Origin: Acidobacteriota bacterium
Lineage (GTDB): Bacteria; Acidobacteriota; Vicinamibacteria; Vicinamibacterales; CAVVIG01
Reading direction: 5' to 3'
Assembly (NCBI GenBank): GCA_003222455.1
Contig: QHWF01000209.1
Span: forward strand, 1 to 7,259
Length of the DNA stretch: 7,259 bases
Below the pieces are notes generated by a model. It made no database searches. It had not been told where the DNA came from and saw nothing but the letters and a program-made list of their open reading frames with translations. Position 1 is the first letter of the stretch; every line of letters begins with the position of its first letter. Both the position numbers and the translations under genes were made by a program. Positions 6,477-7,259 of the stretch are shown here, piece by piece.

Positions 6477-6564
6477 TCACGAAGCCCCGAAGGAACACGA
6501 AGAACACGAAGGTTCAACGTACTTACATTGCTTCGTGACTTCCTGCAACTTCGTGTCTTCGTGA
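6477..6564. repeat. Repeat C: CACGAAG 9-nt-period hairpin
   Basis: On the + strand, 6478-6512 has four units at period 9, starting at 6478, 6487, 6496 and 6505: CACGAAGCC, CCGAAGGAA, CACGAAGAA, CACGAAGG. Bases 6531-6564 carry the inverse set (CTTCGTG, CTTCCTG, CTTCGTG, CTTCGTG). The arms pair imperfectly over about 34 bp around a loop of about 18 nt. The element starts 39 bp after the aminotransferase stop and ends 41 bp before the yraN start, filling about half of that 168-bp gap. Read in the direction of the aminotransferase, the purine-rich arm comes first, as in repeat A behind the peptidase. No T-run follows. Confidence 0.85.
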
Positions 6565-6603
6565 TGAATCGTGGTCACGACAGCCTCGGTCAAATCGCTG
6601 CCG

Positions 6604-7259
6604 TTACCGTCCCCGCCGCTCGATCTCCGTCAACGTGTCGTCGAAGATCCGGACGGCGATATCAGCCTGCGCCCGCGTGATCACCAGCGGGGGCGAGAAC
6701 CGGATCGCGTTTTTCCCTGCGCCGAGCAGCAGCAATCCGCGCGCGAACGCGCCATTCACCGCGGCATCGCGTTCCTCGACAGCCCGCTCCTTCGTCTGCC
6801 GATTCCGCACGAGCTCCACGCCTACCATCAATCCGCGCCCGCGGACATCCCCGATGAGCGGATGTTTCGCCATCAATGCGTTCAGCCCGTCCATCAGGTA
6901 TCCACCCACATCGGCCGCATTCGCGATCAGCCGATCCTTCAACAGCTTCAGGGTGGCGAGGGCTGCCGCGCACGACACCGGATTGCCGCCGAACGTGCTG
7001 GCGTGCGAGCCGGGCGGCCAGGCCATCAGGCCACTGCGCGCCACCGCCACGCCGAGCGGCAGCCCGGAGGCGATACCCTTGGCCATCGCCATCATGTCGG
7101 GCTCCACCCGGCTGAATTCCATGGCGAACATCTTCCCGGATCGTCCCATGCCCGACTGGACTTCGTCGGCCACGAGCAGGATGCCGTGCGTGCTGGCGAG
7201 CGCACGGAGGCGCTGCAGGAACTGATCCGGCGCTACCACGTAGCCGCCCTCGCCCTGAA
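6604..7259 (-). CDS. Class-III PLP-dependent aminotransferase, 4-aminobutyrate/acetylornithine type (C-terminal part)
   Basis: About 217 residues are visible; the N-terminal half lies right of the window, and the frame stays open through QGEGGYVVAP at the edge. LLVADEVQSGMGRSGKMF holds the Asp that contacts the PLP ring nitrogen (codon 7167-7165). MAKGIASGLPLG holds the Schiff-base Lys (codon 7080-7078). WPPGSHASTFGGNPVSCAAAL is the usual dimer/phosphate-cup motif, and GDVRGRGLMVGVEL and IRFSPPLVITRAQAD complete the small domain. The enzyme moves an amino group, probably from an omega-amino acid such as 4-aminobutyrate or from an ornithine derivative, to 2-oxoglutarate. The GEGGY and WPPG motifs favour the GabT-like side, but substrate residues in the missing half are needed to decide, so I give no symbol. 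The TAA is at 6606-6604. Confidence 0.92.
   Translation of the reverse strand, partial: QGEGGYVVAPDQFLQRLRALASTHGILLVADEVQSGMGRSGKMFAMEFSRVEPDMMAMAKGIASGLPLGVAVARSGLMAWPPGSHASTFGGNPVSCAAALATLKLLKDRLIANAADVGGYLMDGLNALMAKHPLIGDVRGRGLMVGVELVRNRQTKERAVEERDAAVNGAFARGLLLLGAGKNAIRFSPPLVITRAQADIAVRIFDDTLTEIERRGR

Noticed and set aside
6477..6564. Possible CRISPR array
   Set aside because: Units are 9 nt with 2-nt variable positions and are arranged as an inverted repeat; there are no spacers of the right size and no cas genes.
6635..7225. 196-codon + strand frame opposite the aminotransferase
   Set aside because: Ser/Pro/Ala-rich shadow; the - strand has the PLP lysine and Asp motifs.

Overview
The window looks like chromosomal DNA of a GC-rich Acidobacteriota bacterium, possibly of the Vicinamibacteria group. 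This is inferred from gene content: an Oar-type TonB receptor with an N-terminal carboxypeptidase-regulatory-like domain, an S9/DPP-IV-like peptidase, GC-rich codon use, and intergenic repeats of a kind I associate with such genomes. No rRNA or marker gene is present, so the phylum call is tentative.

Layout. The left part is on the + strand. It holds a damaged S9 (dipeptidyl-peptidase IV-like) serine peptidase that enters from the left edge and ends at 1825. A 140-bp gap made almost wholly of repeat follows, then an intact 907-residue TonB-dependent receptor (1966-4689). The right part is on the - strand. Read in its own direction it runs: C-terminal half of a class-III PLP aminotransferase (edge to 6604), a repeat hairpin, yraN/UPF0102 (6435-6064), galT-like nucleotidylyltransferase (6080-5079, overlapping yraN by 17 bp), a repeat, and tRNA-Gly(GCC) with encoded CCA (4942-4868). 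The two halves converge on about 180 bp containing a perfect 10-bp hairpin.

How the genes fit. The receptor should sit in the outer membrane and bind or import an energy-dependent ligand. The peptidase beside it would suggest peptide use, but as written it cannot work: one junction (about 850) breaks the reading frame and appears to drop about 15-20 residues, and a second, in-frame junction (about 1370) removes the Gly-x-Ser-x-Gly segment that carries the nucleophile. The Asp and His of the triad remain. galT belongs to sugar-nucleotide metabolism and yraN to a nuclease-fold family of unclear role. The aminotransferase handles an omega-amino or ornithine-like substrate.

The most unusual signal lies between the genes. 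The 3' side of all four gene ends that are followed by a gap carries arrays of a 7-nt purine-rich core plus 2 variable bases (period 9): CGCAGAA, CGCGAAG or CACGAAG types. Two of them fold as long imperfect hairpins. Two copies of one type share about 80 bp at over 90% identity in opposite orientation, flanking the receptor and the tRNA.
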